DNA from: Mycolicibacter hiberniae
GTDB lineage: Bacteria; Actinomycetota; Actinomycetes; Mycobacteriales; Mycobacteriaceae
Direction: 5' to 3'
NCBI RefSeq assembly: GCF_010729485.1
Contig: NZ_AP022609.1
Span: forward strand, 2,542,001-2,606,000
DNA: 64,000 nt
Position numbers and translations under genes: made by a program. Positions 56,922 through 64,000 of the stretch are shown here, one piece after another. Each line of letters opens with the position of its first letter. The stretch's first letter is position 1. The notes beneath the pieces were generated by a model. That model was not told the origin of the DNA, ran no database searches, and was given only the letters and a program-made list of their open reading frames with translations.

Positions 56922-57805
56922 GGAAGTCCCTTCGTCATGGTGCGGCGGGCATTGCGCACCGCCAGGTGTGAGCGCACCGCCAGTGCGCCCCGCATGCTCC
57001 AGCGCAGCGGGGCCCGCCACCAGCCAGTGTGCCGGTCGGCCAGGTAGGTGTAGGTGCTGCGGTGGTGCGCGGCCAGATTGCGCGCGGGGTCCTTGCCGGT
57101 GGCGTGGCCCTTCTGGTGCAGCACCTCGGCGGACGGGACGTAGACGTTGAGCCAGCCGGCCTTGGCCAGCCGGTCGCCCAGGTCGACGTCCTCCATGTAG
57201 AGGAAATAGCGTTCGTCGAAGCCGCCGACCGCCTCGAACGCGGCGCGGCGCACCAGCAGGCAGGCCCCGGACAGCCAGCCGACCGGCCTCTCGCTGGGTT
57301 CCAGGAGCTCCTGCCGGTAGGCGCGGGTCCAGGGGTTGCCGGGCCACAGCGGACCGACCACGGCGTGCATGCCGCCGCGGATCAGGCTGGGCAGGTGCCG
57401 CGCCGAGGGGTATACCGAGCCGTCCGGCTCGCGGATCAGCGGGCCCAGCGTCGCCGCCTGCGGCCACCGGGCTGCCGCCTCCAACAGCGCCTCGATGCTG
57501 CCCGGCCCCCACTGCACGTCCGGGTTGGCCACGATGAGAAATTCGCTGCGCTCGCCACCCTCGGCGTCCAGCAGTGCCACGGCGGCGTTGACCGCTCCCC
57601 CGTAACCCAGGTTGGCCCCGGTATGCAGCAACTCCGCGTTCGGGTACCGCTGCGCGGCTTCCTCGGGAGCGCCGTCGGTGGATCCGTTGTCGGCCATCAC
57701 AACCCGTACCGGACGCTCGGTCGCCAACGACAACGACGCCAGGAAGCGGTCAAGATGCCAGCCCGGCGAATACGTCACCGTCACCACCGGTAGCGCCTCA
57801 CTCAC
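56918..57805 (-). CDS. wbbL: Rhamnosyltransferase WbbL
   Basis: A 295-residue GT2 enzyme adding L-rhamnose to decaprenyl-PP-GlcNAc, forming the linker between peptidoglycan and arabinogalactan. VTVTYSPGWHLDRFLASLSL, VMADNGSTDGAP, VANPDVQWGPGSIEALL, GWLSGACLLVRR and FLYMEDVDLGDRLAKAGW match the mycobacterial enzyme. The GTG at 57805 begins the conserved part. It follows rmlD by 10 bases, giving an rmlD-wbbL-manB operon as in M. tuberculosis. Confidence 0.94.
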   Translation of the reverse strand: MSEALPVVTVTYSPGWHLDRFLASLSLATERPVRVVMADNGSTDGAPEEAAQRYPNAELLHTGANLGYGGAVNAAVALLDAEGGERSEFLIVANPDVQWGPGSIEALLEAAARWPQAATLGPLIREPDGSVYPSARHLPSLIRGGMHAVVGPLWPGNPWTRAYRQELLEPSERPVGWLSGACLLVRRAAFEAVGGFDERYFLYMEDVDLGDRLAKAGWLNVYVPSAEVLHQKGHATGKDPARNLAAHHRSTYTYLADRHTGWWRAPLRWSMRGALAVRSHLAVRNARRTMTKGLP

Positions 57806-57815
57806 GGCGTAGAGG

Positions 57816-58682
57816 TTATCTGGCCAAGGCGGCGGACAATGCATCGCGCCACCGGCGCAGCGGCGGCAGGCCGGCCTGCGCCGACTCAGCCCCCGACAGC
57901 GCGGAGTAGGCGGGCCGGGCCGCCGGACGGGGAAGAGCCGCGCTGCCGACCGGACGCACCAGGTCCGGATCGGCGCCGACCGCGGCGTACACCGCACGGG
58001 CCTGTTCGTAGCGACTCGCAGCCCCGGCGTTGGCGGCATGCAGCACCCGCGCGCTCGGCGGCGAGGCGGCTAGGGACAGCAGCGCCTCGACGAGGTCCCC
58101 GACGTAGGTCGGGGACCCGGTCTGGTCGTCGACCACCTCCACGCGCGCACCGCTCGACGCCCGGTCCCGCATCACCGCGACGAAGTCCGAGCCGCCCGCG
58201 GCGCCGGTGTAGACCCAGGCGGTGCGCACCACCAGCGCATCAGCGGATGCCGCGAGCACCGCGTTCTCACCGGCCAGTTTGGTCCGCCCGTAGACCGACA
58301 GCGGCCGGGTCGGGTCGCCCGGCTCGTACGGGCGCGGCGCGGCGCCGCCGAAGTCGCCGTCGAAGACGTAGTCGGTGGAGATGTGGATGAGCAGCGCACC
58401 GGCGCGCGCGCAGGCCTCGGCCAGGTGACCCGGCCCGGCGGCGTTGACTGCGTGCGCACGCTCCGGGTCGGCCTCTGCGGCGTCGACCTGCGTATATGCC
58501 GCACAGTTGACCAGCACGTCGCCCGGTCGCAGGCCGATGCGCGCCACGGCGGCGGGATCGGTGATGTCGCACTGCGCCGAGGTCAGGGCCAGCACCGCAT
58601 GCCCCGTCTGGGCGGCGCGGGCCGCCAGGAATGCACCGACCTGGCCGCCGGCGCCGGTGATCACGATCCGCTGGCTCGTCAT
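57816..58682 (-). CDS. rmlD: dTDP-4-dehydrorhamnose reductase
   Basis: A 288-residue extended SDR producing dTDP-L-rhamnose, the donor for WbbL. VITGAGGQVGAFL is the NAD(P) loop; VNCAAYTQVDAAEADPERAH, HISTDYVFDG and SVYGRTKLAGE (YxxxK) are intact. It is the first gene of its operon and divergent from the LCP gene across 90 bases. Confidence 0.95.
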   Translation of the reverse strand: MTSQRIVITGAGGQVGAFLAARAAQTGHAVLALTSAQCDITDPAAVARIGLRPGDVLVNCAAYTQVDAAEADPERAHAVNAAGPGHLAEACARAGALLIHISTDYVFDGDFGGAAPRPYEPGDPTRPLSVYGRTKLAGENAVLAASADALVVRTAWVYTGAAGGSDFVAVMRDRASSGARVEVVDDQTGSPTYVGDLVEALLSLAASPPSARVLHAANAGAASRYEQARAVYAAVGADPDLVRPVGSAALPRPAARPAYSALSGAESAQAGLPPLRRWRDALSAALAR

Positions 58683-58760
58683 AGCCGCCGAGCTTATTCG
58701 GCGGTCCCGCCGGGTCTGGCACGCCGGACTCGGCTACCGCCGTTACAGCCGTGACACAAG

Positions 58761-58766
58761 TAATCT
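58761..58766 (+). promoter_or_regulatory. -10 element of a probable leaderless LCP transcript
   Basis: TAATCT ends 6 bases before the ATG at 58773, so transcription would begin at or next to the A of the ATG. There is no ribosome site. This spacing supports ATG 58773 over the in-frame GTG at 58770. Confidence 0.55.
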
Positions 58767-58772
58767 GAAGTG

Positions 58773-60242
58773 ATGCCTGCGCAACGTGTGATTCGGGTGA
58801 TCGCCACGGTGGCAGCCGTCACCGTCGTCCTGGGCACCGGTGTGGCCTGGAGCCGCGTCCGGTCCTTCGAGGACGGCATCTTCCACGTCTCCTCGATGGC
58901 GCTGGGCAAGGGCGGCTCCGATGGCGCCGTCGACATCCTGCTGGTCGGCATGGACAGCCGCACCGACGCGCACGGCAATCCGCTGACCCCCGACGAACTC
59001 GCGGCGCTGCGCGTGGGCGACGACGACGCCACCAACACCGACACGATCATCCTGGTCCGGATCCCCAACAACGGGCAGTCGGCCACCGCCATCTCGATCC
59101 CCCGCGACTCCTACGTCTCGGCGCCCGAACTGGACAAGACCAAGATCAACGGCGTCTACGGAGCCACCCGGCTGGAAACCGCCGATGCACTCGTGGCCAC
59201 CGGGATGGATCCGGTCCAGGCGCAGGCGCGCGGCACCGAGGCGGGCCGCGAGGCGCTGATCAAGACGGTGGCCGACCTGACCGGAGTCACCGTCGACCAC
59301 TACGCCGAGGTGGGACTGCTCGGCTTCGCCCTGATCACCGACGCCCTCGGCGGCGTCGACGTCTGCCTGCGGGAACCGGTGTATGAGGAGCTCTCCGGCG
59401 CGGACTTCCCGGCCGGCTGGCAGCGGCTCGGGGGCGGCGAGGCGCTGAGCTTCGTGCGGCAGCGCCATGGACTGCCGCACGGCGACCTGGACCGGGTCCG
59501 CCGCCAGCAGGCGGTGATGGCCGCATTGGCGCACAAGGTCATCTCCGGCAAGACGCTGTCCAGTCCTGGCACACTGTCGCGGCTACAGGCGGCGGTACAG
59601 CGTTCGGTGGTGCTCTCCGAGGGCTGGGACGTACTGGACTTCATCACCAAGCTGCAGGATCTGGCCGCGGGCAAGGTGGCGTTCGCCACCATCCCGGTGC
59701 TGGAGGAGGCCGGCTGGAGCGACGACGGCATGCAGAGCGTGGTGCGCGTCGATCCCGGCCAGGTGGCCGACTGGGTGGCCTCCCTGCTGCACGAGCAGGA
59801 CCAGGGCAAGACCGAGCTGCTGGCCTACAACCCGGAAGAGACCACCGCCAGCGTGCTCAACGACACCGACATCAACGGCCTGGCCGCCGCGGTCTCCGGG
59901 GTGCTCGGCGCCCGGGGATATGGGACGGGAACTGTGGGCAACAACGAGTCCGCGCATGTGAGCACCAGCCAGGTGCAGGCCGCCTCGGCCGACGACCCCG
60001 GCGCGCAGGCGGTGGCCCGGGACCTCGGCGGGCTACCGGTGGTGTCCAACGATGCCGTCCCGACCGGCACGGTGCGCGTTGTGCTGGCCAACGACTACAC
60101 CGGGCCCGGGTCGGGCCTGGGCACCGGCGACCGGGCCGAGATGGCCGCCATCGCCCGCACCGCGGACGAGCAGGCACCCCAGATTCCCGCCGCCGCACCC
60201 ATTCTGACCGCGGGCGCAGGCGACCCGCAGTGCGTGAACTAA
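58773..60242 (+). CDS. LytR-CpsA-Psr (LCP) ligase
   Basis: A 489-residue LCP protein (Rv3267-like). One N-terminal helix (VIATVAAVTVVLGTGVAW) anchors an extracytoplasmic LCP domain (about 60-290): ILLVGMDSRTDAHGN, ISIPRDSYVSAPE and LSFVRQRHGLPHGDLDRVRR contain the Asp/Arg residues that bind the lipid pyrophosphate. A LytR_C-type domain follows (about 375-460). In mycobacteria such enzymes attach arabinogalactan to peptidoglycan, which fits the rmlD/wbbL neighbours. Confidence 0.93.
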   Translation: MPAQRVIRVIATVAAVTVVLGTGVAWSRVRSFEDGIFHVSSMALGKGGSDGAVDILLVGMDSRTDAHGNPLTPDELAALRVGDDDATNTDTIILVRIPNNGQSATAISIPRDSYVSAPELDKTKINGVYGATRLETADALVATGMDPVQAQARGTEAGREALIKTVADLTGVTVDHYAEVGLLGFALITDALGGVDVCLREPVYEELSGADFPAGWQRLGGGEALSFVRQRHGLPHGDLDRVRRQQAVMAALAHKVISGKTLSSPGTLSRLQAAVQRSVVLSEGWDVLDFITKLQDLAAGKVAFATIPVLEEAGWSDDGMQSVVRVDPGQVADWVASLLHEQDQGKTELLAYNPEETTASVLNDTDINGLAAAVSGVLGARGYGTGTVGNNESAHVSTSQVQAASADDPGAQAVARDLGGLPVVSNDAVPTGTVRVVLANDYTGPGSGLGTGDRAEMAAIARTADEQAPQIPAAAPILTAGAGDPQCVN

Positions 60243-60253
60243 CGTCGCCTGAC

Positions 60254-60994
60254 GTGACCAACCTCAGTTCGGCGATCCTTGATCCGATCATGCGCGCCGA
60301 CCCGGTGGGCCCGCGGATCACCTACTACGACGACGCCTATCACAGCACCGCCACCCCCGAGCGCATCGAGCTGTCCGCGGCGACGCTGGCGAACTGGGCC
60401 GCCAAGACCGGCAATCTGCTGCGCGACGAACTCGGCGCCGGAGCGGGCAGTCGTATCGCGGTGTTGCTGCCCGCCCACTGGCAGACGGCTGCGGTGCTGT
60501 TCGGCGCCTGGTGGATCGGGGCGGAGGTGCTGCTCGGCGCCTCGGGCGACGACGCCGATGTCGCGCTGTGCACCGCCGACCGGCTTGCGCAGGCCGACGG
60601 CGCGGTTGCCGCCACCGGCGGCGAAGTGGCGGTGCTGTCGCTGGACCCGTTCGGGCGGCCCGCGCCCGAGGTGCCGGTCGGCGTCACCGACTATGCGACC
60701 GCGGTGCGGGTGCACGGCGACCAGATCGCCGCCGAAACCGTCCCCGGCCCGGCCCTGGCCGGCATGTCTGCCGACGACGTACTGGCGGCATGCGCCACCA
60801 GCGCAGCCACGCGGGGCCTGACCGCGGCGGACCGGGTGTGGTCGGCCCACGACTGGGACACCCCGGCCGCCCTGATCGACAACATGCTGTCGGTGTTCGC
60901 CGTGGGCGCGTCGCTGGTCCAGGTCGCCCGGCCCGATCCCGATCTGCAGGAGCGCCGGCGGGCCAGCGAGAAGGTCACCCGGATCCTGAGCTGA
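60254..60994 (+). CDS. TIGR03089-family protein, AMP-binding-like N-terminal half only
   Basis: A 246-residue protein (Rv3268-like). ITYYDDAYHSTATPERIELS, LANWAAKTGNLLRDELGAG and VLLPAHWQTAAVLFGAWWIG match the start of acyl-CoA synthetases, but the chain stops before the P-loop and adenylate motifs, so it cannot be a complete ligase. The conserved start suggests GTG 60254; a GTG at 60230 would overlap the LCP stop. Unknown function. Confidence 0.82.
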   Translation: MTNLSSAILDPIMRADPVGPRITYYDDAYHSTATPERIELSAATLANWAAKTGNLLRDELGAGAGSRIAVLLPAHWQTAAVLFGAWWIGAEVLLGASGDDADVALCTADRLAQADGAVAATGGEVAVLSLDPFGRPAPEVPVGVTDYATAVRVHGDQIAAETVPGPALAGMSADDVLAACATSAATRGLTAADRVWSAHDWDTPAALIDNMLSVFAVGASLVQVARPDPDLQERRRASEKVTRILS

Positions 60995-61030
60995 GCGGCC
61001 CCGGCCCTTCCGGCCACCCGGACGATTCAT

Positions 61031-61057
61031 GCATAAATGCTTATATGCTGATACTCT
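61031..61057 (+). promoter_or_regulatory. Metal-operon promoter with ATGC-rich dyad
   Basis: GCATAAAT-GC-TTATATGC (61031-61048) is an 18-bp imperfect dyad (6 of 8 pairs) in an otherwise GC-rich region. TACTCT (61052-61057), a TANNNT -10, follows immediately. A repressor bound here would block the promoter of the DUF1490-ctpC operon. AT-rich dyads of this sort are typical of ArsR/SmtB-type metal sensors; no such regulator gene is in the window. Confidence 0.5.
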
Positions 61058-61090
61058 GGCCCGCAGAATCCAGACACGAGGAGATGGCTC

Positions 61091-61372
61091 ATGGCGGTGC
61101 AGGGATTGCTGGCAAAGGCGGCGTCGACGGTGTTCACCGGGCTGGTCGGGGTGAGCGCCTACGAGGTGGCACGCCGGGCACTGAACAAGGCCCCGCTGCA
61201 CCAGGCTGCGGTCACCGCCACCGAATGGGGCCTGCGCGGAACGCGGCGGGCCGAGGAGGTCGCGGAGTCGGCGCGGCTGAAGGTGGCTGATGTGGTCGCC
61301 GAGGCCCGCGAACGCATCGGCGAGGAGGCCACCCCGCCGGCGGCAGCCGTCGCGCACGACCACGACCACTGA
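61091..61372 (+). CDS. DUF1490 protein (Rv3269-like), CtpC partner
   Basis: A 93-residue small protein. A hydrophobic N-terminal part (LLAKAASTVFTGLVGVSAYE), a helical Ala/Glu/Arg-rich middle and an AHDHDH tail that can bind metal ions. In M. tuberculosis Rv3269 is co-induced with ctpC by zinc. GAGGAG upstream fixes the ATG. It is separated from ctpC by 31 bases. A metal chaperone or CtpC stabiliser is the usual proposal for this family. Confidence 0.88.
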   Translation: MAVQGLLAKAASTVFTGLVGVSAYEVARRALNKAPLHQAAVTATEWGLRGTRRAEEVAESARLKVADVVAEARERIGEEATPPAAAVAHDHDH

Positions 61373-61403
61373 CCGTCCGGGCCCGACGATGGGGAGCGCA
61401 GCG

Positions 61404-63629
61404 ATGACAGGCAGCGGCGCTGCACGGATCACGCCCGGCGATGCGGAGTTGACCGTCGTTTCCGACGCCGCGGGCCGCATGCGGGTGCAGGCCCCGTGGG
61501 TACGCGGCGATTCGCGCCGCGCGGTGGCCGCCGAGGAGGCCGCGGGCAGGGTAAACGGGGTGCGGACCGCGCATGGCTATCCGCGCACGGGCGCCGTGGT
61601 GGTGTGGTACTCCCCCCAGCGCAGCGACCCCGCGGAGATACTCGCCGCGATCGCGTCGGCGGCCACTGTCGCCGCGGAGCTGATCCCCACCCGCACGCCG
61701 CGCTCGGCCGACATCCGCAACACCGATGTGCTGCGCATGGTGATCGGCGGGGCGGCGCTGGCACTGCTGGGGATGCGCCGCTACGCCTTCGCGCGGCCGC
61801 CCCTGCTGGGTCCCAGCGGCCAGCTCGTCGCTACCGGCGCCACCGTCTTCATGGGTTATCCCTTCCTGCGGGGAGCGCTGCGCTCGATCCGCTCCGGCCG
61901 GGCCGGCACCGACGCGCTGGTGACCGCCGCGACCGTTGCCAGCCTGGTTCTTCGGGAGAACGTCGTCGCGCTCACCGTGCTGTGGCTGCTCAACATCGGT
62001 GAGTACCTGCAGGATCTGACGCTGCGCCGCACCCGGCGCGCCATCTCCGATCTGCTACGCGGCAATCAGGACACCGCCTGGGTCCGGGTGGGCCAAGGGC
62101 CCCCGGAAAACGCGGAATACACCGAGGTTCAGGTGCCGATCGACTCGCTGCAGATCGGCGACGAAATCGTCATCCACGACCACGTGGCGCTCCCGGTCGA
62201 CGGCGAGGTCGTCGACGGCGACGCCATCGTCGACCAGTCCGCGATCACCGGGGAGACTCTGCCGGTCAGCGTGATCACCGGCGCAACCGTGCATGCCGGT
62301 TCGGTGGTGGTGCGTGGCCGGCTGGTGGTCCGCGCCACCGCGGTGGGAAGCCAGACCGTGATCGGCCGCATCATCAGCCGGGTCGAGGAGGCGCAGCACG
62401 ACCGGGCGCCGATCCAGACCGTGGGCGAGAACTTCTCCCGACGCTTCGTTCCGGCGTCGTTCATCCTCTCGGCGGCCACCCTGGTATTCACCGGCGATGT
62501 CCGCCGTGCCATGACCATGCTGCTGATCGCCTGCCCCTGCGCGGTGGGTCTGTCCACGCCGACGGCGATCAGCGCGGCGATCGGCAACGGCGCGCGGCGC
62601 GGCATCCTGATCAAGGGCGGTTCGCACCTCGAGCAGGCCGGCCGCGTGGACGCGATCGTGTTCGACAAAACCGGAACCCTGACGGTGGGCCGGCCGGTGG
62701 TGACCAATATCGTTGCGATTCACCCTGACTGGCAGCCCGAACAGGTACTCGCCTACGCCGCCAGCTCGGAACTGCACTCCCGGCATCCGCTGGCCGAAGC
62801 GGTGATCCGCTCCACCGAGGAACGCCGAATCAGCATCCCGCCGCATGAGGAGTGCGAAGTTCTGGTGGGCCTGGGCATCCGCACGTGGGCCGACGGTCGC
62901 ACGCTTCTGCTGGGCAGTCCCAACCTGCTGCGCGCGGAGAAGGTCCGCATCTCCAAGAAGGCGGCGGCCTGGGTCACCAAACTGCGCGCCCAGGCCGAGA
63001 CCCCGCTGTTGCTCGCGGTCGACGGCGTGCTGGTCGGGTTGATCAGCCTGCGCGACGAGGTGCGCCCAGAAGCCCGCGAGGTGCTCGAAGCGCTGCGCGC
63101 CAAAGGTATTCGCCGCATCATCATGCTCACCGGCGATCATCCGGAGACCGCGGCCGCGGTCGCGGACGAACTCGGCATCGCCGAATGGCGAGCCGAGGTG
63201 CTGCCCGAGGACAAGCTGCAGGTGGTCCGCGAGCTTCAGGACGAGGGCTACGTGGTGAGCATGATCGGCGACGGCGTCAACGATGCACCGGCACTGGCTG
63301 CGGCCGACATGGGAATCGCGATGGGCTTGGCCGGTACCGACGTCGCCGTCGAGACCGCCGACGTTGCCCTGGCCAATGACGACCTGCGCCGACTGCTCGA
63401 CGTGCGGGACCTGGGCGCACGGGCCGTCGAGGTGATCCGGCAGAACTACGGCATGTCGATCGCGGTCAACGCGGCCGGACTGTTGATCGGCGCCGGCGGG
63501 GCGCTGTCCCCCGTACTGGCGGCACTGCTGCACAACGCGTCGTCGGTGGCCGTCGTCGCCAACAGCTCGCGGTTGATCCGCTACCGACTGGACTCGGGCC
63601 CGTTGGCATCAGCCCCCGCGGTGCCGTAA
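61404..63629 (+). CDS. ctpC: P1B-type metal ATPase CtpC
   Basis: A 741-residue P-type ATPase. The N-terminal HMA-like domain lacks CxxC. The membrane metal site is CPCAVGLSTP, the actuator loop has ITGETLPV, the phosphorylation motif is FDKTGTLTVG, the HP motif SSELHSRHPLAEA and the hinge IGDGVNDAPALAAADMG. CtpC exports Zn or Mn and is needed against metal poisoning in macrophages or for metalating secreted proteins. GGGGAG 7 bases before the ATG at 61404 supports this start over 61389. Confidence 0.94.
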   Translation: MTGSGAARITPGDAELTVVSDAAGRMRVQAPWVRGDSRRAVAAEEAAGRVNGVRTAHGYPRTGAVVVWYSPQRSDPAEILAAIASAATVAAELIPTRTPRSADIRNTDVLRMVIGGAALALLGMRRYAFARPPLLGPSGQLVATGATVFMGYPFLRGALRSIRSGRAGTDALVTAATVASLVLRENVVALTVLWLLNIGEYLQDLTLRRTRRAISDLLRGNQDTAWVRVGQGPPENAEYTEVQVPIDSLQIGDEIVIHDHVALPVDGEVVDGDAIVDQSAITGETLPVSVITGATVHAGSVVVRGRLVVRATAVGSQTVIGRIISRVEEAQHDRAPIQTVGENFSRRFVPASFILSAATLVFTGDVRRAMTMLLIACPCAVGLSTPTAISAAIGNGARRGILIKGGSHLEQAGRVDAIVFDKTGTLTVGRPVVTNIVAIHPDWQPEQVLAYAASSELHSRHPLAEAVIRSTEERRISIPPHEECEVLVGLGIRTWADGRTLLLGSPNLLRAEKVRISKKAAAWVTKLRAQAETPLLLAVDGVLVGLISLRDEVRPEAREVLEALRAKGIRRIIMLTGDHPETAAAVADELGIAEWRAEVLPEDKLQVVRELQDEGYVVSMIGDGVNDAPALAAADMGIAMGLAGTDVAVETADVALANDDLRRLLDVRDLGARAVEVIRQNYGMSIAVNAAGLLIGAGGALSPVLAALLHNASSVAVVANSSRLIRYRLDSGPLASAPAVP

Positions 63630-63638
63630 TCTGACCGG

Positions 63639-63689
63639 GTCCCGACTGTTCCTGTCGAGCACCACCACCAGCTCCAGGGCAGTCGGGAC
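63639..63689. terminator. Inverted repeat between ctpC and the convergent transporter
   Basis: GTCCCGACTG (63639-63648) and CAGTCGGGAC (63680-63689) are perfect 10-bp inverted copies around a 31-base spacer, 9 bases after the ctpC stop. It probably folds into a terminator shared by convergent genes. GTCCC/GGGAC also resemble DosR half-sites, but the spacing is wrong. The gap 63630-63733 holds no gene. Confidence 0.5.
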
Positions 63690-63733
63690 TTCACGTTTCA
63701 CCGGGCGCAGCAATCGCGGCGTCTCGGCAGCGC

Positions 63734-64000
63734 TCAGCAGCCGCAACCCTCACCGCGCCAGGAGCGGAAGCCCTGCCACACCGAAACGCCGGCCACCCCC
63801 AGACCGATCAGCGGGTCCAGCCACCAGGCCCCGGCCCACTGCGCGGTAAGGGTCAGCCCCACCAGAACCGCGGCCGCCTGAACCGCACACAGATAGTTCT
63901 GCACTCCCTCACCGACCGTCGCCGCCGAACCCAGCCGGACGCCGAGCCGTCGCTGGGCGCGGCCCAGAATCGGCATCACCAGCGCGGCCCCGGCGGTGAT
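63734..64000 (-). CDS. Cation efflux-like membrane protein, C-terminal part (Rv3271c-like, cut by window edge)
   Basis: The reverse frame is open from the right edge and gives the last 88 residues. GVQNYLCAVQAAAVLVGLTL and WLDPLIGLGVAGVSVWQGFR resemble the last helices of CDF-type cation transporters, and the chain ends SWRGEGCGC, where the two cysteines may bind metal. It lacks the long cytoplasmic C-terminal domain of full CDF proteins. Position next to ctpC matches Rv3271c of M. tuberculosis. Confidence 0.75.
   Translation of the reverse strand: MTAGAALVMPILGRAQRRLGVRLGSAATVGEGVQNYLCAVQAAAVLVGLTLTAQWAGAWWLDPLIGLGVAGVSVWQGFRSWRGEGCGC

Overview
The window is GC-rich chromosome from a mycobacterium. 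The evidence is an mce operon with yrbE genes, a DosR/DosS pair, whiB2, fbiA/fbiB, the mtrA-mtrB-lpqB operon, wbbL, ctpC, GTG starts and many 4-bp start/stop overlaps. From about 12.6 kb to the right end the backbone follows, from memory, the M. tuberculosis order Rv3232c (ppk2) to Rv3271c, with blocks missing or replaced. The organism looks like a non-tuberculous species; the sequence does not settle which one.

Layout. 1-12.0 kb: a complete yrbEAB-mceABCDEF operon read right to left. Small secreted-protein genes and Mce-associated membrane proteins lie beyond mceF, the last one cut by the window edge. 12.1-19.96 kb: backbone with ppk2, a WS/DGAT-like protein, an Rv3235-like protein, secA1, the hibernation factor hpf and a comF-like gene. 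20.0-34.0 kb: an accessory block between the comF-like gene and lpqB. It holds a carboxymuconolactone-decarboxylase-like protein, a quinol nitric oxide reductase (norB), a membrane protein with a transposase-like zinc ribbon, a slipin, an SDR, devR/dosR, devS/dosS, an Acg-type nitroreductase and a 1590-residue exported protein built of 14-residue repeats. 34.5-41.0 kb: lpqB, mtrB, a possible 27-codon ORF, mtrA, tmk and ahcY. 41.0-46.9 kb: a second accessory stretch with an AlkX-like regulator lacking alkB and rubredoxin genes, a cyclase-hydrolase-thioesterase operon, a solitary Csb1/Cas7u-like protein and a CDF transporter. 46.9-64.0 kb: mannose and F420 genes (manA, an Rv3256c-like gene, pmmA, whiB2, fbiA, fbiB, manB), wbbL, rmlD, an LCP ligase, a TIGR03089 protein, a DUF1490 gene with ctpC, and the end of an Rv3271c-like transporter.

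How the genes fit together. Envelope functions dominate: Mce lipid import, SecA export, MtrAB-LpqB envelope control, mannose activation (manA, pmmA, manB), rhamnose transfer to the arabinogalactan linker (rmlD, wbbL) and LCP ligation. The 20-29 kb block combines NO detoxification with an NO/hypoxia sensing pair and a nitroreductase typical of the DosR regulon, so it reads as a nitrosative-stress and hypoxia module. The least explained items are the orphan Csb1-like protein, the zinc-ribbon membrane protein between norB and the slipin, the repeat protein with two separate 252-bp higher-order repeats, and the small ORF whose stop overlaps the mtrB start.
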